NCBI RefSeq assembly: GCF_005405585.1
Contig: NZ_BJEQ01000013.1
Span: 60,124 to 124,123 of the forward strand
Source of the DNA: Agarivorans sp. Toyoura001
GTDB taxonomy: Bacteria; Pseudomonadota; Gammaproteobacteria; Enterobacterales; Celerinatantimonadaceae
Length of the DNA: 64,000 nt
Reading direction: 5' to 3'
This document shows, piece after piece, positions 9,076-17,634 of this stretch. The number at the start of each line of letters is the position of its first letter. The first letter of the stretch is position 1. The notes beneath the pieces were generated by a model that worked only from the letters and a program-made list of their open reading frames with translations, had not been told where the DNA came from and searched no databases. The position numbers were made by a program, and so were the translations under genes.

Positions 9076-11313
9076 ATGCACCAGCATGCAATTAAAACCG
9101 GATTTTTCAAAGTGGCTGCCGTTGCAGCGGCTTTTTGTGCGTTACAACTAAACGCTGCTCCATTGCGTGACGTAGTAAAAGACCAAGACCAATTTATTGG
9201 TGCGGCGCTAGAAACACGCCACCTTCAAGACAAGCAATTTGCCGAAACACTGGCCCGCGAGTTTAACCAACTCACCCCAGAGAACGAAATGAAATGGGGT
9301 TACCTACAGCCAGAGCGCGGTAAATTTACCTTCGACAAAGCCGACCAGCTGATTGACTTTGCCCAGGAAAATAACATGACGGTACGTGGTCATGCGCTAG
9401 TTTGGCATATTCAAAACCCCGCTTGGTTAGATGAAGGCGATTTCAGCAAACAAGAAATGCTGAAAATTATGGAAGAGCACATTACCGAAGTAGTGAGCCA
9501 TTACAAAGGCAAAGTACAATACTGGGATGTGGTGAACGAAGCCTTAGATGACAATGGTGGTTGGCGCCAAACTATTTGGTACAACACCATTGGTGAAGAG
9601 TATATTGCTAAAGCCTTTGAATTTGCCCATAAGGCCGATCCTGGTGCGATTTTGGTTTATAACGATTACTCAACTGAGGGTAAAAGCCCTAAAGCCAATG
9701 CTGCTTACCGTTTAGTTAAAAAACTAAAAGAACAAGGGGTGCCTATTCATGGCATTGGTACTCAGGCTCACTTAGTAGTTGGCGTAGCACCACGAGTAGC
9801 TGATATTGCCGCCAACATTGAACGCATTAGCGAACTCGGTTTAGAGTTCCACTTCACTGAAGTTGATATTCGAATTCAAGGTGAAGCAAGTGATCGCTCA
9901 TTGCAGCAGCAAGCTAACATGTATGAAGATTTAGCCAAACTAAGTGCTTATTTTGATAACGTTAACTTCTTTACCACTTGGGGTATTAGCGATAAATACA
10001 GCTGGATACCACATTGGTTCAAAGGTTTTGATCACGGCTTGTTGTTCGATAAACAATACAAAGAAAAACCGGCTTATGTGGCGGTAAACAAAGTATTTGA
10101 AGAAAAAGCAAAAGGCACCTTTGATTGGGCTCCGCCTGCCCCACTAGCGGATACAGGTCGTCGCTTTGAAGCCTTTATTAGTAATGAAGCAGAACAACAT
10201 CTCAAACTAGATGGTCAAGCCGCTAAATGGAAAAACGCGGTATTCTACCCGTTTGCTTACAACCAGTTAGGTGGAAAAGACTTAACCTTACCCGCTGAGT
10301 CTGATATTTCAGGCCGCTTTGCTATGTTGTACAAAGACAATACTTTGTATGGTCGTGTTGAGCGCAAAGACGATAAAACCGTGACCAGCAATAAAGCTCA
10401 AGTATGGGAAAATGATTCGGTAGAAGTATTCCTTGGTTTTGGTGAAGAGTTTGCTCAAATTCGCGCTTTAGTTGGTGAAGAGTTTGCCCCTAGCGCTTTC
10501 CAAGCAGAGATTAAAAACTACTGGAGTGAAGATGGCACAGTGATGGAGTTTTCTATTTCTCCTAAACAAACCACCGAGCTAGCGGGCGCAACCTTAGGTT
10601 TCAATATTGCCTTAGCCGACAACGATGCTGGCGCAGATGCCGGGCGTCATGCTCAACTATACCCAGTACCAGGCACCAACAATGGTTGGCAAGGGCACGA
10701 CTTTGGTGAAGTATTCTTTACCGCGCAAAACCGCGAAATTAGCGAAGGCCTAAAAGGCCAAGTGGTTAGCTTTAAAGCCGAGCCACTAAAAGACCTAGAC
10801 CCAAGCGCTGAGTTTAGCCTGGCACAGTGGGCAAATGCTTACCATTACCCGTTTGCCTTTAACCAACTCACTCCAGATGACCAAACACCACCTAGCCAAG
10901 ACATTATTCACGGCACATGGCGCGTAGCATACTCTGGAAATACTTTGTACGGAGTGGTTCATCGCCAAGACAATGTAACAGTAACGAGTGGTGATGATTG
11001 GCAAACAGACAACGTTGAAATATTTATCAAAGTTGGCGAAGAGTTTGTACAGTTCCGCAGTATTGTGGGCCAAGATTTCCAGAAAAATAGCTTCCCAGGA
11101 AAACGTGTTGCTAAATGGAATGACGATGGCACCATCATGCAATTTGCCATTGAATTGCCTGTTAAAGACTTGGGCGGCACCACCATTGATTGGAACATTG
11201 CCCTAGCTGATAACGATGATGGCAGCTCGCGTAGCTCTCAGCTTTACCCAGTTCCAGGTAACAATACCGCCTACCTTGGTGAGCAGTTAACGATTTTGGA
11301 ATTTGTTAAATAA
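9076..11313 (+). CDS. Secreted GH10 endo-beta-1,4-xylanase with two CBM9-like domains
   Basis: A 745-residue extracellular xylanase. A signal peptide (about residues 1-28, ending LQLNAA) precedes a GH10 barrel at about 30-345. DVVNEALDD contains the acid/base Glu155, and FTEVDIR contains the nucleophile Glu262; the motif RGHALVWH is also present. Two homologous CBM9-like carbohydrate-binding modules follow at about 355-555 and 575-745, each with a YPFAxNQL start, a central D(S/N)VE(V/I)F strand and an IALADND...QLYPVPG end. AAGGAG lies nine bases before the ATG. Secretion could use type II secretion (exeAB at 57-60 kb), an inference. The gene stands alone between a 275-base leader and its own terminator. 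Confidence 0.95.
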   Translation: MHQHAIKTGFFKVAAVAAAFCALQLNAAPLRDVVKDQDQFIGAALETRHLQDKQFAETLAREFNQLTPENEMKWGYLQPERGKFTFDKADQLIDFAQENNMTVRGHALVWHIQNPAWLDEGDFSKQEMLKIMEEHITEVVSHYKGKVQYWDVVNEALDDNGGWRQTIWYNTIGEEYIAKAFEFAHKADPGAILVYNDYSTEGKSPKANAAYRLVKKLKEQGVPIHGIGTQAHLVVGVAPRVADIAANIERISELGLEFHFTEVDIRIQGEASDRSLQQQANMYEDLAKLSAYFDNVNFFTTWGISDKYSWIPHWFKGFDHGLLFDKQYKEKPAYVAVNKVFEEKAKGTFDWAPPAPLADTGRRFEAFISNEAEQHLKLDGQAAKWKNAVFYPFAYNQLGGKDLTLPAESDISGRFAMLYKDNTLYGRVERKDDKTVTSNKAQVWENDSVEVFLGFGEEFAQIRALVGEEFAPSAFQAEIKNYWSEDGTVMEFSISPKQTTELAGATLGFNIALADNDAGADAGRHAQLYPVPGTNNGWQGHDFGEVFFTAQNREISEGLKGQVVSFKAEPLKDLDPSAEFSLAQWANAYHYPFAFNQLTPDDQTPPSQDIIHGTWRVAYSGNTLYGVVHRQDNVTVTSGDDWQTDNVEIFIKVGEEFVQFRSIVGQDFQKNSFPGKRVAKWNDDGTIMQFAIELPVKDLGGTTIDWNIALADNDDGSSRSSQLYPVPGNNTAYLGEQLTILEFVK

Positions 11314-11331
11314 GCTGTCGCTCTAAACCTT

Positions 11332-11360
11332 AAAGCCCCGTTTATTACGGGGCTTTTTTT
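11332..11360 (+). terminator. Rho-independent terminator after the GH10 xylanase
   Basis: AGCCCCG and CGGGGCT arms around a TTTATTA loop, followed by seven T. It begins about 20 bases after the xylanase stop codon. Confidence 0.9.
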
Positions 11361-11510
11361 GCCCTTTCCTCACACTATTAAAACTCTCCGATTCGCCCAA
11401 TGACCACAGCCGTTGATCTACCACTACGCTAAAGCTTACTATTAGCTAGCCGATAGCTAATTAAGTGCTTGTATAAACAAATGCTTAGTTAATTTCCCAA
11501 GAGGCCTGCA

Positions 11511-12083
11511 ATGAGTTTTGAGTTGTTCAAAAAAGCGTTCTTCACCATGGTGCTAATCGCCATTGGCGGTGCGGCCTTAAGTTATATGTTCATTTACCAT
11601 GTGAAAGGCCGTGGGGTAAGCGCCAAAGATGGCTGGATGTTTGATATTGCTGGTTATCATCAAGCTATTCGAGAATCTAAACTCACCAATAAACCAGTCT
11701 TTTTATACCTGCGCCGCCAAGCTTGTCAGCGCTGTATTGCCTTTGAGCAAGACTACCTAAATGATCCTGAGCTGAAACGTATTCTTAATGAATATGTAAA
11801 AGTGCAGGTAAACATAGATACCGATCGAGACCACGAGCGCTTTGCTGATCAGTTCAACTTAAACACCTACCCTTCTATGTTTATTATGTTCGATCAAGAA
11901 CACCCTGTTTCTACCTACTTAGTACTGGAAATGGCACAAATCTGGGTGGCCCGCGACACCTTAAAAAATGGAAACTTTATGCCGCTTTCGCCGACAAGCT
12001 TTCGTTTATCTGTGACCCATGCGACAATATTGGCACGAAAAGCTGCCAGCATGGACGACTCAAACAGTGAAACACCCCCTTAA
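11511..12083 (+). CDS. Membrane-anchored thioredoxin-fold protein (Thioredoxin_7-like)
   Basis: A 190-residue protein with one N-terminal membrane anchor (about residues 10-30) and a thioredoxin-like domain at about 45-150. The redox-type motif CQRC occurs at the start of the first helix (RRQACQRCIAFEQDYL), and a cis-proline loop is visible in LNTYPSMFIMF. The spacing NKPVFLYL...CxxC...VNIDTDRD fits the Thioredoxin_7/DUF255 group. It is probably periplasm-facing and could be a reductase or a folding factor. The gene overlaps the start of the following outer-membrane protein gene, which suggests a functional link. An AGAGG sequence lies just upstream of the ATG. Exact role is unknown. Confidence 0.8.
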   Translation: MSFELFKKAFFTMVLIAIGGAALSYMFIYHVKGRGVSAKDGWMFDIAGYHQAIRESKLTNKPVFLYLRRQACQRCIAFEQDYLNDPELKRILNEYVKVQVNIDTDRDHERFADQFNLNTYPSMFIMFDQEHPVSTYLVLEMAQIWVARDTLKNGNFMPLSPTSFRLSVTHATILARKAASMDDSNSETPP

Positions 12084-13383
12084 ATTTATAACCTTCAGTT
12101 TATTTGTCGTTTCACTGTTATCTACTAGCTTCACCAGTTCTGCCAGCGCCATGTTAGAAGGCCCGCTAAATAACGATTGGGGCATCGCCTTTGGCTTCCG
12201 TAATGCCAGCATTCCCTTTCGCTCTGAGACCAGCAGCGTTTCTGATGTGGTGCCATTGTTTTTTTATAAAGGTGAACGGGTCTACCTAGACGGGCTAGCC
12301 GCCGGTTATAAATTTTGGAAAGACGATGATTTCGATGTAGCTGTTATGGGGCGCTACCGCTTTTTTGATATTCCTTCTGAGTATCAAAATCAAATCCGTG
12401 GTGACGGCATAGACTACGGATTGCGCAGCCAATGGCGCTTTAAACCCGATTACTCCTTTAACACTGAGCTGCTAAGTGATGATGTGGGTAACCTACACGG
12501 TAATTTAGAGCTCACATGGCAAAAGTTTTACAAACGTTGGTATTTCGCGCCCTACGCTACAGCTCATATCAAAAGCAGCGACTATAACACCCGTTATTAC
12601 GGCCTAGAACTGTTTGAAACCAAAGCCGACGTAGATATTAAAGCCGGTATAGATATGCGCTATCAAGTATGGCGAGACTTCTTTTTAGTCGGCCGCTTAG
12701 GCGGTACGTATTTAGGCCACGAAACGCAAAAAGTCGATATTATTGATAAAAACTTTCAGTTTGAAAGCTTTATCGGAATAAGCTTCTTTAACAAGCAATA
12801 TCAAACTACTTCAGGGGATTGGCCAAAAGGCTATTTACGGGTATCTCACGCTTGGGCAACCTCTTCTAACCTTGGTGATATCATTCACTTCAAGGCCGAA
12901 AAAGACGAATACAATAACCAGCTCAGCTCAATATTTTATGGCCACTTACTCAGTGAAACCTTGTTGGGCTACCCGATTGATGTATACCTAACACCCGGCT
13001 TGGCTTACCACCACAGCTCAGAAGTTCAAGATCCTATTCTGGAATATGTTATCGCGTTTAAGGCCTACTACACCTTTACTTGGCCCATTCGCTGGCGCTT
13101 TGGCGTGGCCGAGGGTTTATCTTACGTGACTAACATCACTTATATTGAAGAAGTAGACCTAGCCGAAGATGGCAAAGGCTATAAACCCAGCAAGCTACTT
13201 AATTACTTAGATTTCTCTTTAGATGTAAACCTTGGTAATTTATTTAGAAAACCCGAATTAGACAACATGTGGCTAGGTTACAATATTCACCACCGTTCCG
13301 GTATTTTTGAGAACTCTTCACTATTTGGGCGGATTAAAGGCGGCAGTAACTACCAAGGCCTGCATTTCCAATGGCATTGGTAA
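12067..13383 (+). CDS. MipA/OmpV-family outer-membrane protein
   Basis: A beta-barrel-like outer-membrane protein of 438 residues with the chosen start. Starting at the GTG at 12067 gives MKHPLKFITFSLFVVSLLS followed by a cleavage site near SASA, a clean signal peptide. The frame is open from an ATG at 12019, but that start adds 16 charged residues and a longer overlap. The mature part alternates aromatic and polar residues (DFDVAVMGRYRFFDIP, FYKRWYFAPYATAHI) and ends in an aromatic strand (GLHFQWHW), typical of OmpV/MipA scaffolding proteins. At about 410 mature residues it is longer than most MipA proteins of 250-280. It overlaps the thioredoxin-fold gene by 17 bases. Confidence 0.75.
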   Translation: MKHPLKFITFSLFVVSLLSTSFTSSASAMLEGPLNNDWGIAFGFRNASIPFRSETSSVSDVVPLFFYKGERVYLDGLAAGYKFWKDDDFDVAVMGRYRFFDIPSEYQNQIRGDGIDYGLRSQWRFKPDYSFNTELLSDDVGNLHGNLELTWQKFYKRWYFAPYATAHIKSSDYNTRYYGLELFETKADVDIKAGIDMRYQVWRDFFLVGRLGGTYLGHETQKVDIIDKNFQFESFIGISFFNKQYQTTSGDWPKGYLRVSHAWATSSNLGDIIHFKAEKDEYNNQLSSIFYGHLLSETLLGYPIDVYLTPGLAYHHSSEVQDPILEYVIAFKAYYTFTWPIRWRFGVAEGLSYVTNITYIEEVDLAEDGKGYKPSKLLNYLDFSLDVNLGNLFRKPELDNMWLGYNIHHRSGIFENSSLFGRIKGGSNYQGLHFQWHW

Positions 13384-13404
13384 AGGTTTATTTGTTAGTA
13401 ACGT

Positions 13405-13875
13405 TTAGCAAATACATTGCATGATGAGGGCGTCTTCTCGCCCTTGCTCGTGACAAGGATAATAGGCTTTACGCCGGTCAACCTCGCTAAATTCAAAGCG
13501 TTTATAAAGCTGCTGAGCCCTATAGTTGCTGGCACGAACCTCTAGCAGTATGTGCAGCCACTGTTGCTGCTCTGCCATGTTAAACATGGCCCGCATAAGC
13601 TGCTTTCCTAGGCCTTGCCCCTGAGACTCTGGTGCGACAGCTATGTTAATTAGCTCGGCTTCTCCAGCCACCACCCGCAAAACAATATAAGCCAACAAGC
13701 GTTGCCCTTGCCACAACCCTAAATTGCGATACAAGCCGCCAAAATTACTGGCCAGCAAATCCCGGCTCCAGGGGTGCGAATGTGCTTGTTGCTCTATGGC
13801 TAACATCAGCGGCACATCCATTAGTGATAAAGGGCTTAACTCTGGTTTAAGATCTGGCTGCATATTTGTTGCCAT
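13405..13875 (-). CDS. rimI: Ribosomal protein S18-alanine N-acetyltransferase RimI
   Basis: A 156-residue GNAT acetyltransferase. The acetyl-CoA binding motif QGQGLGKQLM lies at about residues 85-94, preceded by the ELINIAVAPE strand and followed by LEVRASNYRAQQLYKRFEF and the RKAYY segment. RimI acetylates the N-terminal alanine of ribosomal protein S18. As in E. coli the gene follows holD; here the frames overlap by 40 bases if the first ATG is used. An ATG four codons later would shorten the overlap to 28 bases. Confidence 0.92.
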   Translation of the reverse strand: MATNMQPDLKPELSPLSLMDVPLMLAIEQQAHSHPWSRDLLASNFGGLYRNLGLWQGQRLLAYIVLRVVAGEAELINIAVAPESQGQGLGKQLMRAMFNMAEQQQWLHILLEVRASNYRAQQLYKRFEFSEVDRRKAYYPCHEQGREDALIMQCIC

Positions 13876-14222
13876 AGTATTCGTTTAGCTTGTTTGTTAT
13901 TGGCAAGCTGCTCTGGGTCACAACGCAGCAACTGTGGTAGTTGGGGGTTATTCTCACTGGGCTCAGCCCACAATACCCAGCCCTGATAACCTTCTGGAAA
14001 GTGCTCGGCGCTGGTGCAGTGTATATCTGCCCAATCAAGCTTCATAGCGGCTACAATGCCTTTAAACAAGTCGAGGTGCTGCTGCAAAGCCTTAGCATTA
14101 ATCACCACAACCAAAGGCCAAGCCGGGAGCTCTTGCAAGGGTTTAGCTACCAGTGCCTCTCTGGTTAGCCAAACATCTATCCCCATTTCTTGAAGATAAT
14201 GATGTGCTTTTTTATCTATCAT
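13836..14222 (-). CDS. holD: DNA polymerase III psi subunit HolD
   Basis: A 128-residue protein resembling the psi subunit of the polymerase III clamp loader. The N-terminus (HHYLQEMGIDVWLTRE) is the conserved segment that in E. coli contacts the clamp loader, and the central beta-sheet pattern (WPLVVVINA) matches HolD. Psi is poorly conserved, so the adjacent overlapping rimI, as in E. coli, adds weight. Its chi partner, holC, is at 24.6 kb. Confidence 0.87.
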   Translation of the reverse strand: MIDKKAHHYLQEMGIDVWLTREALVAKPLQELPAWPLVVVINAKALQQHLDLFKGIVAAMKLDWADIHCTSAEHFPEGYQGWVLWAEPSENNPQLPQLLRCDPEQLANNKQAKRILWQQICSQILNQS

Positions 14223-14255
14223 TACTTACTTCTATTTGGTCACTGATAGCCATAG

Positions 14256-15164
14256 TTAGCGCGGCTTCTTGTTTAAGCTTAAGGTCGCTTTTCCCGAGCG
14301 TTGCGAGCGGGCTTTTTGAAACTTATCCCTAGCGTTGCTACTCGCTGCTTTATTTACAAATACGGTTTTCTTACCACAACCTTGCTTAGGCTTTTCTGCC
14401 CCAGTAGTTTGGGTAGGCGCAGTTTTACTAGAATGCGTTACCGCTTGATTAATCTCGGCCATCTCGGCTTCAGTTAAGTTACGCCATTGCCCTGGGCGTA
14501 AATTATCTAAATTCACGTTCATTATTCGCGTGCGTTTTAACTTAGTCACTTCATAACCTAGGTGTTCACACATGCGACGAATTTGCCGATTCAAACCTTG
14601 AGTAAGAATAATAGTGAATACAAATTTGCTATTCACCCTAACCTTACAGGGTTTAGTCACCGTATCTAAAATAGGTACACCACGCGACATACGCTCTACA
14701 AAGCGTTCGCTTAGGGGTTTATCTACGGTAACGACATATTCTTTATCGTGGGCATTTTCAGCGCGCAGGATTTTGTTAACAATGTCGCCATCGCTGGTAA
14801 GAAAAATCAAACCCTCAGAAGGTTTGTCTAAACGCCCAATGGGAAAAATGCGCTGCTTGTGGCCAATGGCATCAATAATATTGCCTTTAACATGCAATTC
14901 AGTGGTGCTGGTAATACCTATTGGCTTGTTATACGCAATGTATACGCGATCAGATTTATTGCTAGCAATGGCCTTAATCAACTTACCGTCTACCGCTACT
15001 TTATCGCCTGGCTGCACTTTAGTGCCTAATTCTGGCTTACTGCCATTAATGGTGACACGCTGCTGTTCAATCAATTTGTCGGCTTCGCGACGCGAACAAA
15101 ATCCAGAATCACTGATAAATTTATTGAGGCGTTTTTCGGTTGATGAGCTCACAAGAGGTTCCAC
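14256..15164 (-). CDS. rluF: 23S rRNA pseudouridine synthase RluF-like
   Basis: A 302-residue RsuA-family pseudouridine synthase. An S4 RNA-binding domain occupies about residues 10-65 (RLNKFISDSGFCSRREADKL), followed by the catalytic domain with the motif GRLDKPSEGL, which places the catalytic Asp at 113. LTQGLNRQIRRMCEHLGY is the conserved C-terminal motif of this group. The details (IAYNKPIGITSTTE) fit RluF, which modifies U2604 of 23S rRNA, better than RsuA or RluB. A basic, low-complexity tail of about 60 residues extends past the enzyme core. Confidence 0.88.
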   Translation of the reverse strand: MEPLVSSSTEKRLNKFISDSGFCSRREADKLIEQQRVTINGSKPELGTKVQPGDKVAVDGKLIKAIASNKSDRVYIAYNKPIGITSTTELHVKGNIIDAIGHKQRIFPIGRLDKPSEGLIFLTSDGDIVNKILRAENAHDKEYVVTVDKPLSERFVERMSRGVPILDTVTKPCKVRVNSKFVFTIILTQGLNRQIRRMCEHLGYEVTKLKRTRIMNVNLDNLRPGQWRNLTEAEMAEINQAVTHSSKTAPTQTTGAEKPKQGCGKKTVFVNKAASSNARDKFQKARSQRSGKATLSLNKKPR

Positions 15165-15223
15165 TAGCTAGTTAACGCGCCTATTAAACCATAGAACAGC
15201 AGGCTGAATAAGCGCTTTTAGCC

Positions 15224-16051
15224 TTAGCCAGCCATTTGCTCGGCCATTTCTCGGCCCTGACCGCGGATTTTGTCAATGGTAACGTAAAATGACGACGGCA
15301 ATACCAAAGCACCAGAATTAGCATGGCTAGCAAAATAATCGATTTTTGCGGCTTTACTTTCTAGTTGGTCCCAATCTTTATGTAGCTGACAAGCAAAGTG
15401 CAAAACCAACGCCCGCAAAGGTTCTATATTGGCTGCATCAGGATTGACATGAAATTCAATGGTGTCGACCAAGCGAGGAGCAAACTTCCATAGGCGAGCC
15501 AACTCGGCACCCAGTTTAGCCGTAGTAGTGCCTAACACCTCTAGTTGTACAGATTGAGGGTCTTCGCCTTCAGCTTCTCTCTCCGCTATTTTAGTCGCCA
15601 GCTCGGGGGCGAGGCTGTACACCATTAAATCACCAATATTATGCAAGATACCGGCGGTAAACATTTCATTAGGGTCTATGCGTACTTTTTCAGCAATAGC
15701 ACTGGTAATGCTGGCGATTTCAAAGGTATCGCTCCAAAACTCACGCATATCTAAATTGTTCACTCGTGGAAACGAACTGGTTAGCCAAGACACCACAATC
15801 ATGGTTTTAAGCGGGGCAATGCCTAAACGAATCACCGCTTCGTTAATCGAAGCAATAGTACGACTTCGGCCAAAATGTGCAGAGTTAGACAATCGCAATA
15901 CGCGGGCGCTAATCACCTGGTCCATGGCAATTTTCTTAGACAACATCGAAAAATCACAATCGGGGTCATTAAGCATGTTAACCAACTCTTGCACCACACT
16001 AGGTACTTTAGGCAATTCGTTAACACGGGATAGCAACTCTTGTTCCGTCAT
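15224..16051 (-). CDS. HDOD-domain signalling protein
   Basis: A 275-residue protein consisting almost entirely of an HDOD domain (about residues 10-210): LPKVPSVVQELVNMLNDPDCDF, RVLRLSNSAHFGR, IGIAPLKT-like spacing and AGILHNIGDLM. HDOD domains are related to HD phosphohydrolases but usually lack catalytic metal ligands and act in signal-dependent regulation. No second output domain is present. It is the last intact chromosomal gene before the accessory region, with a 437-base gap upstream holding a RAYT remnant. Confidence 0.9.
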   Translation of the reverse strand: MTEQELLSRVNELPKVPSVVQELVNMLNDPDCDFSMLSKKIAMDQVISARVLRLSNSAHFGRSRTIASINEAVIRLGIAPLKTMIVVSWLTSSFPRVNNLDMREFWSDTFEIASITSAIAEKVRIDPNEMFTAGILHNIGDLMVYSLAPELATKIAEREAEGEDPQSVQLEVLGTTTAKLGAELARLWKFAPRLVDTIEFHVNPDAANIEPLRALVLHFACQLHKDWDQLESKAAKIDYFASHANSGALVLPSSFYVTIDKIRGQGREMAEQMAG

Positions 16052-16352
16052 CCAAGTCTCCTGCTAGAGCGTTCGCCCTGTTAACCAAGGCGAATAACTT
16101 GTGCGCTGTATACGCTATCTAGTACTACTTTATGCCAGTGTGAACAAGGACTTCAAGCAACAGCCGTAAATAACAACCATATCAGTAGTTAACAGGAGGG
16201 TAAAGCAAGGTTTTGTCAGTAGATGCTTTTAAGGTAATTCTGCTATGGGAGGGTGGCGATAAAACGAAATATTGGAGCTTGAATAGCTACTTAGAGTCGA
16301 TGAGCGCACGATTTAAGACAAGCAATACACGTTTGCCAAGCTTGGCCATTGA

Positions 16353-16482
16353 ATTGCCACGTTGAATGATGTGCTCCGCCACACCGGGATAAGAAACACG
16401 AAGTTTTCGCGCCATTCTATTACCTAAAGCAAGATGTTTAGCTCAGTGTAGGCAATATAAAGTGACTCTGACCCCTTTTATT
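16353..16482 (-). pseudogene. RAYT copy A: 5' fragment with right element end
   Basis: This stretch is nearly identical to the start of the intact transposase at 17663-18364. It includes the 5' end (MARKLRVSYPGVAEH on the minus strand), the noncoding leader, and the element end TGACTCTGACCCCTTTTA. Homology stops after about 20 codons, within unrelated sequence around 16353. The element end abuts the truncated FAD-oxidoreductase fragment. The near identity to copies C and D suggests recent spread. Confidence 0.85.
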
Positions 16483-16489
16483 TAGGTAT

Positions 16490-16741
16490 TTAGGTATGAA
16501 TAGATTGCTCAAGCAGCTTTAAACATTGTTCATCGGAGATTTCTCGATACAGATTACCACCGGCATGTAAATGACAAGCTTGCGGCCCGTTCACTAAACT
16601 GTGCCCTGCTTCAAACAGGCTAACCTTGGCGCCAAGCTCAGCCAGCTTAAGGGCTGCTGCGCTGCCGGCAATTCCACCACCTACTACGGCGACTTGAGGC
16701 GAAACAGAAGAGGTCGCCGTCACTGGGTGCATTTGCATCAC
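16490..16741 (-). pseudogene. FAD-dependent oxidoreductase, 5' fragment
   Basis: An 83-residue frame that starts like a full flavoprotein. VAVVGGGIAGSAAALKLAEL is a Rossmann dinucleotide-binding motif, followed by FEAGHSLVNGPQACHLHAGG. It ends abruptly at SIHT-stop only about eight bases before the RAYT end at 16482. Full-length flavoproteins of this kind run to several hundred residues, so about the first 80 remain. The stop comes from the junction sequence rather than a natural end. The promoter side (16742 upward) may still be intact. Confidence 0.8.
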
Positions 16742-16913
16742 TAAAATTTCATCCGCTAAAGAAAAAAACTATAACGTGATTATTCTAACTGTCGATCAGT
16801 AACAATGAAACAGAATTTGCCCTAATAGAGCATAGCTAAGCTACAGATAAATCGAGAAAAGAGGAGAACATAGCCAAGCAGGAGGTATGAGGTTTAGATA
16901 ACTAAGACCATTT

Positions 16914-17105
16914 TACTTTAACCAAGTAACATAGGCTCGCATATCTTCGTCATTGGCAAAAATAACTTGTCGATTATTATCGCGCTGAATGATGTGCTCC
17001 ACCACACCGGGCTAGGAAACACGAAGTTTCCGAGCCATTTCATCACCTAAAGCAATATGTTTACTTTAGTGTAGAAAATATAAAGTGACTCTGACCTCTT
17101 TTATT
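16914..17105 (-). pseudogene. RAYT copy B: older, degenerate 5' fragment
   Basis: This segment aligns with the 5' third of the intact transposase, from the residues around YVAWLK back to the start codon and leader, but carries many substitutions and a damaged reading frame. Its element end reads GACTCTGACCTCTTTTATT, one base different from the other copies. It begins only a few bases after the stop codon of the CxxC protein gene at 17110. Its divergence shows it predates copies A, C and D. Confidence 0.8.
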
Positions 17106-17109
17106 CCTT

Positions 17110-17547
17110 TTATGTTGATTCAATTCCTAATTCCGATTCTTGAACAATAACTTTCACTTCATAAATTCCACTGTCATTGATAAAAGTCATTCCATTCAAA
17201 AATACAGGTCGACTATTTAAGATACTTTCGTAGCTATCATCTGAGCGAGAAGTCAGAGCTATGTTGCATTTAGGGCATTTCAATTCATTACGTAAAGCAA
17301 ACTGGTATGAGACTTCTAAGTCACGGCTTTCTAGGTAGCTCAAAACTGCGCTGCCTAATGTTAACTCAGGTGATTCACAACAATCAGATAGTCCCCTTAA
17401 GCTCTCACTTACTAAAATCGCATCACCTGCCAGTGAATACAGGGATACCAAATCCCTATTTAAGCGACTAAGCCAAGAGTATTTCAAGCTAAAAGAGCAA
17501 TTGGGACACTCTCTCTGCTTACCACTCCTTTCAAGAATACGTACCAT
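17110..17547 (-). CDS. Small CxxC protein, candidate immunity protein of a truncated toxin
   Basis: A 145-residue protein of no family I recognise. It has two CxxC pairs, Cys14/Cys17 (ECPNC) and Cys91/Cys94 (KCPKC), plus Cys56-Cys57, which could form a zinc ribbon. It starts three bases after the stop of a frame encoding the C-terminal tail of another protein (17551-17634), the tight spacing typical of a toxin followed by its immunity gene. The RAYT copy B end lies about five bases after its stop. The immunity role is inferred from context only; a nucleic-acid-binding or regulatory role is the main alternative. Confidence 0.6.
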   Translation of the reverse strand: MVRILERSGKQRECPNCSFSLKYSWLSRLNRDLVSLYSLAGDAILVSESLRGLSDCCESPELTLGSAVLSYLESRDLEVSYQFALRNELKCPKCNIALTSRSDDSYESILNSRPVFLNGMTFINDSGIYEVKVIVQESELGIEST

Positions 17548-17550
17548 AAT

Positions 17551-17634
17551 TTAGTCCTCTAATATGACTGTTATCTGCCGAATACCTTCACCACCGTTAG
17601 AAGGTATGCTGTCAATTACTAGCTCTGGAGAAAT
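17551..17634 (-). pseudogene. C-terminal remnant of a second toxin-like protein
   Basis: On the minus strand, reading from the left end of the RAYT element, a frame gives SPELVIDSIPSNGGEGIRQI followed by TVILED and a stop. It runs on from the element-encoded KLTPF-type residues. The sequence looks like the last 26 residues of a larger protein, followed three bases later by the ATG of the CxxC gene. No start codon or upstream domain survives except a chance frame inside the transposase. Interpretation as a toxin tail is an inference from layout and from the parallel at 19116-19746. Confidence 0.5.

Noticed and set aside
12019..12066. ATG at 12019 as the start of the OmpV-like gene
   Set aside because: It adds a charged stretch before the signal peptide; the GTG at 12067 gives a normal export signal, although the upstream start cannot be excluded.
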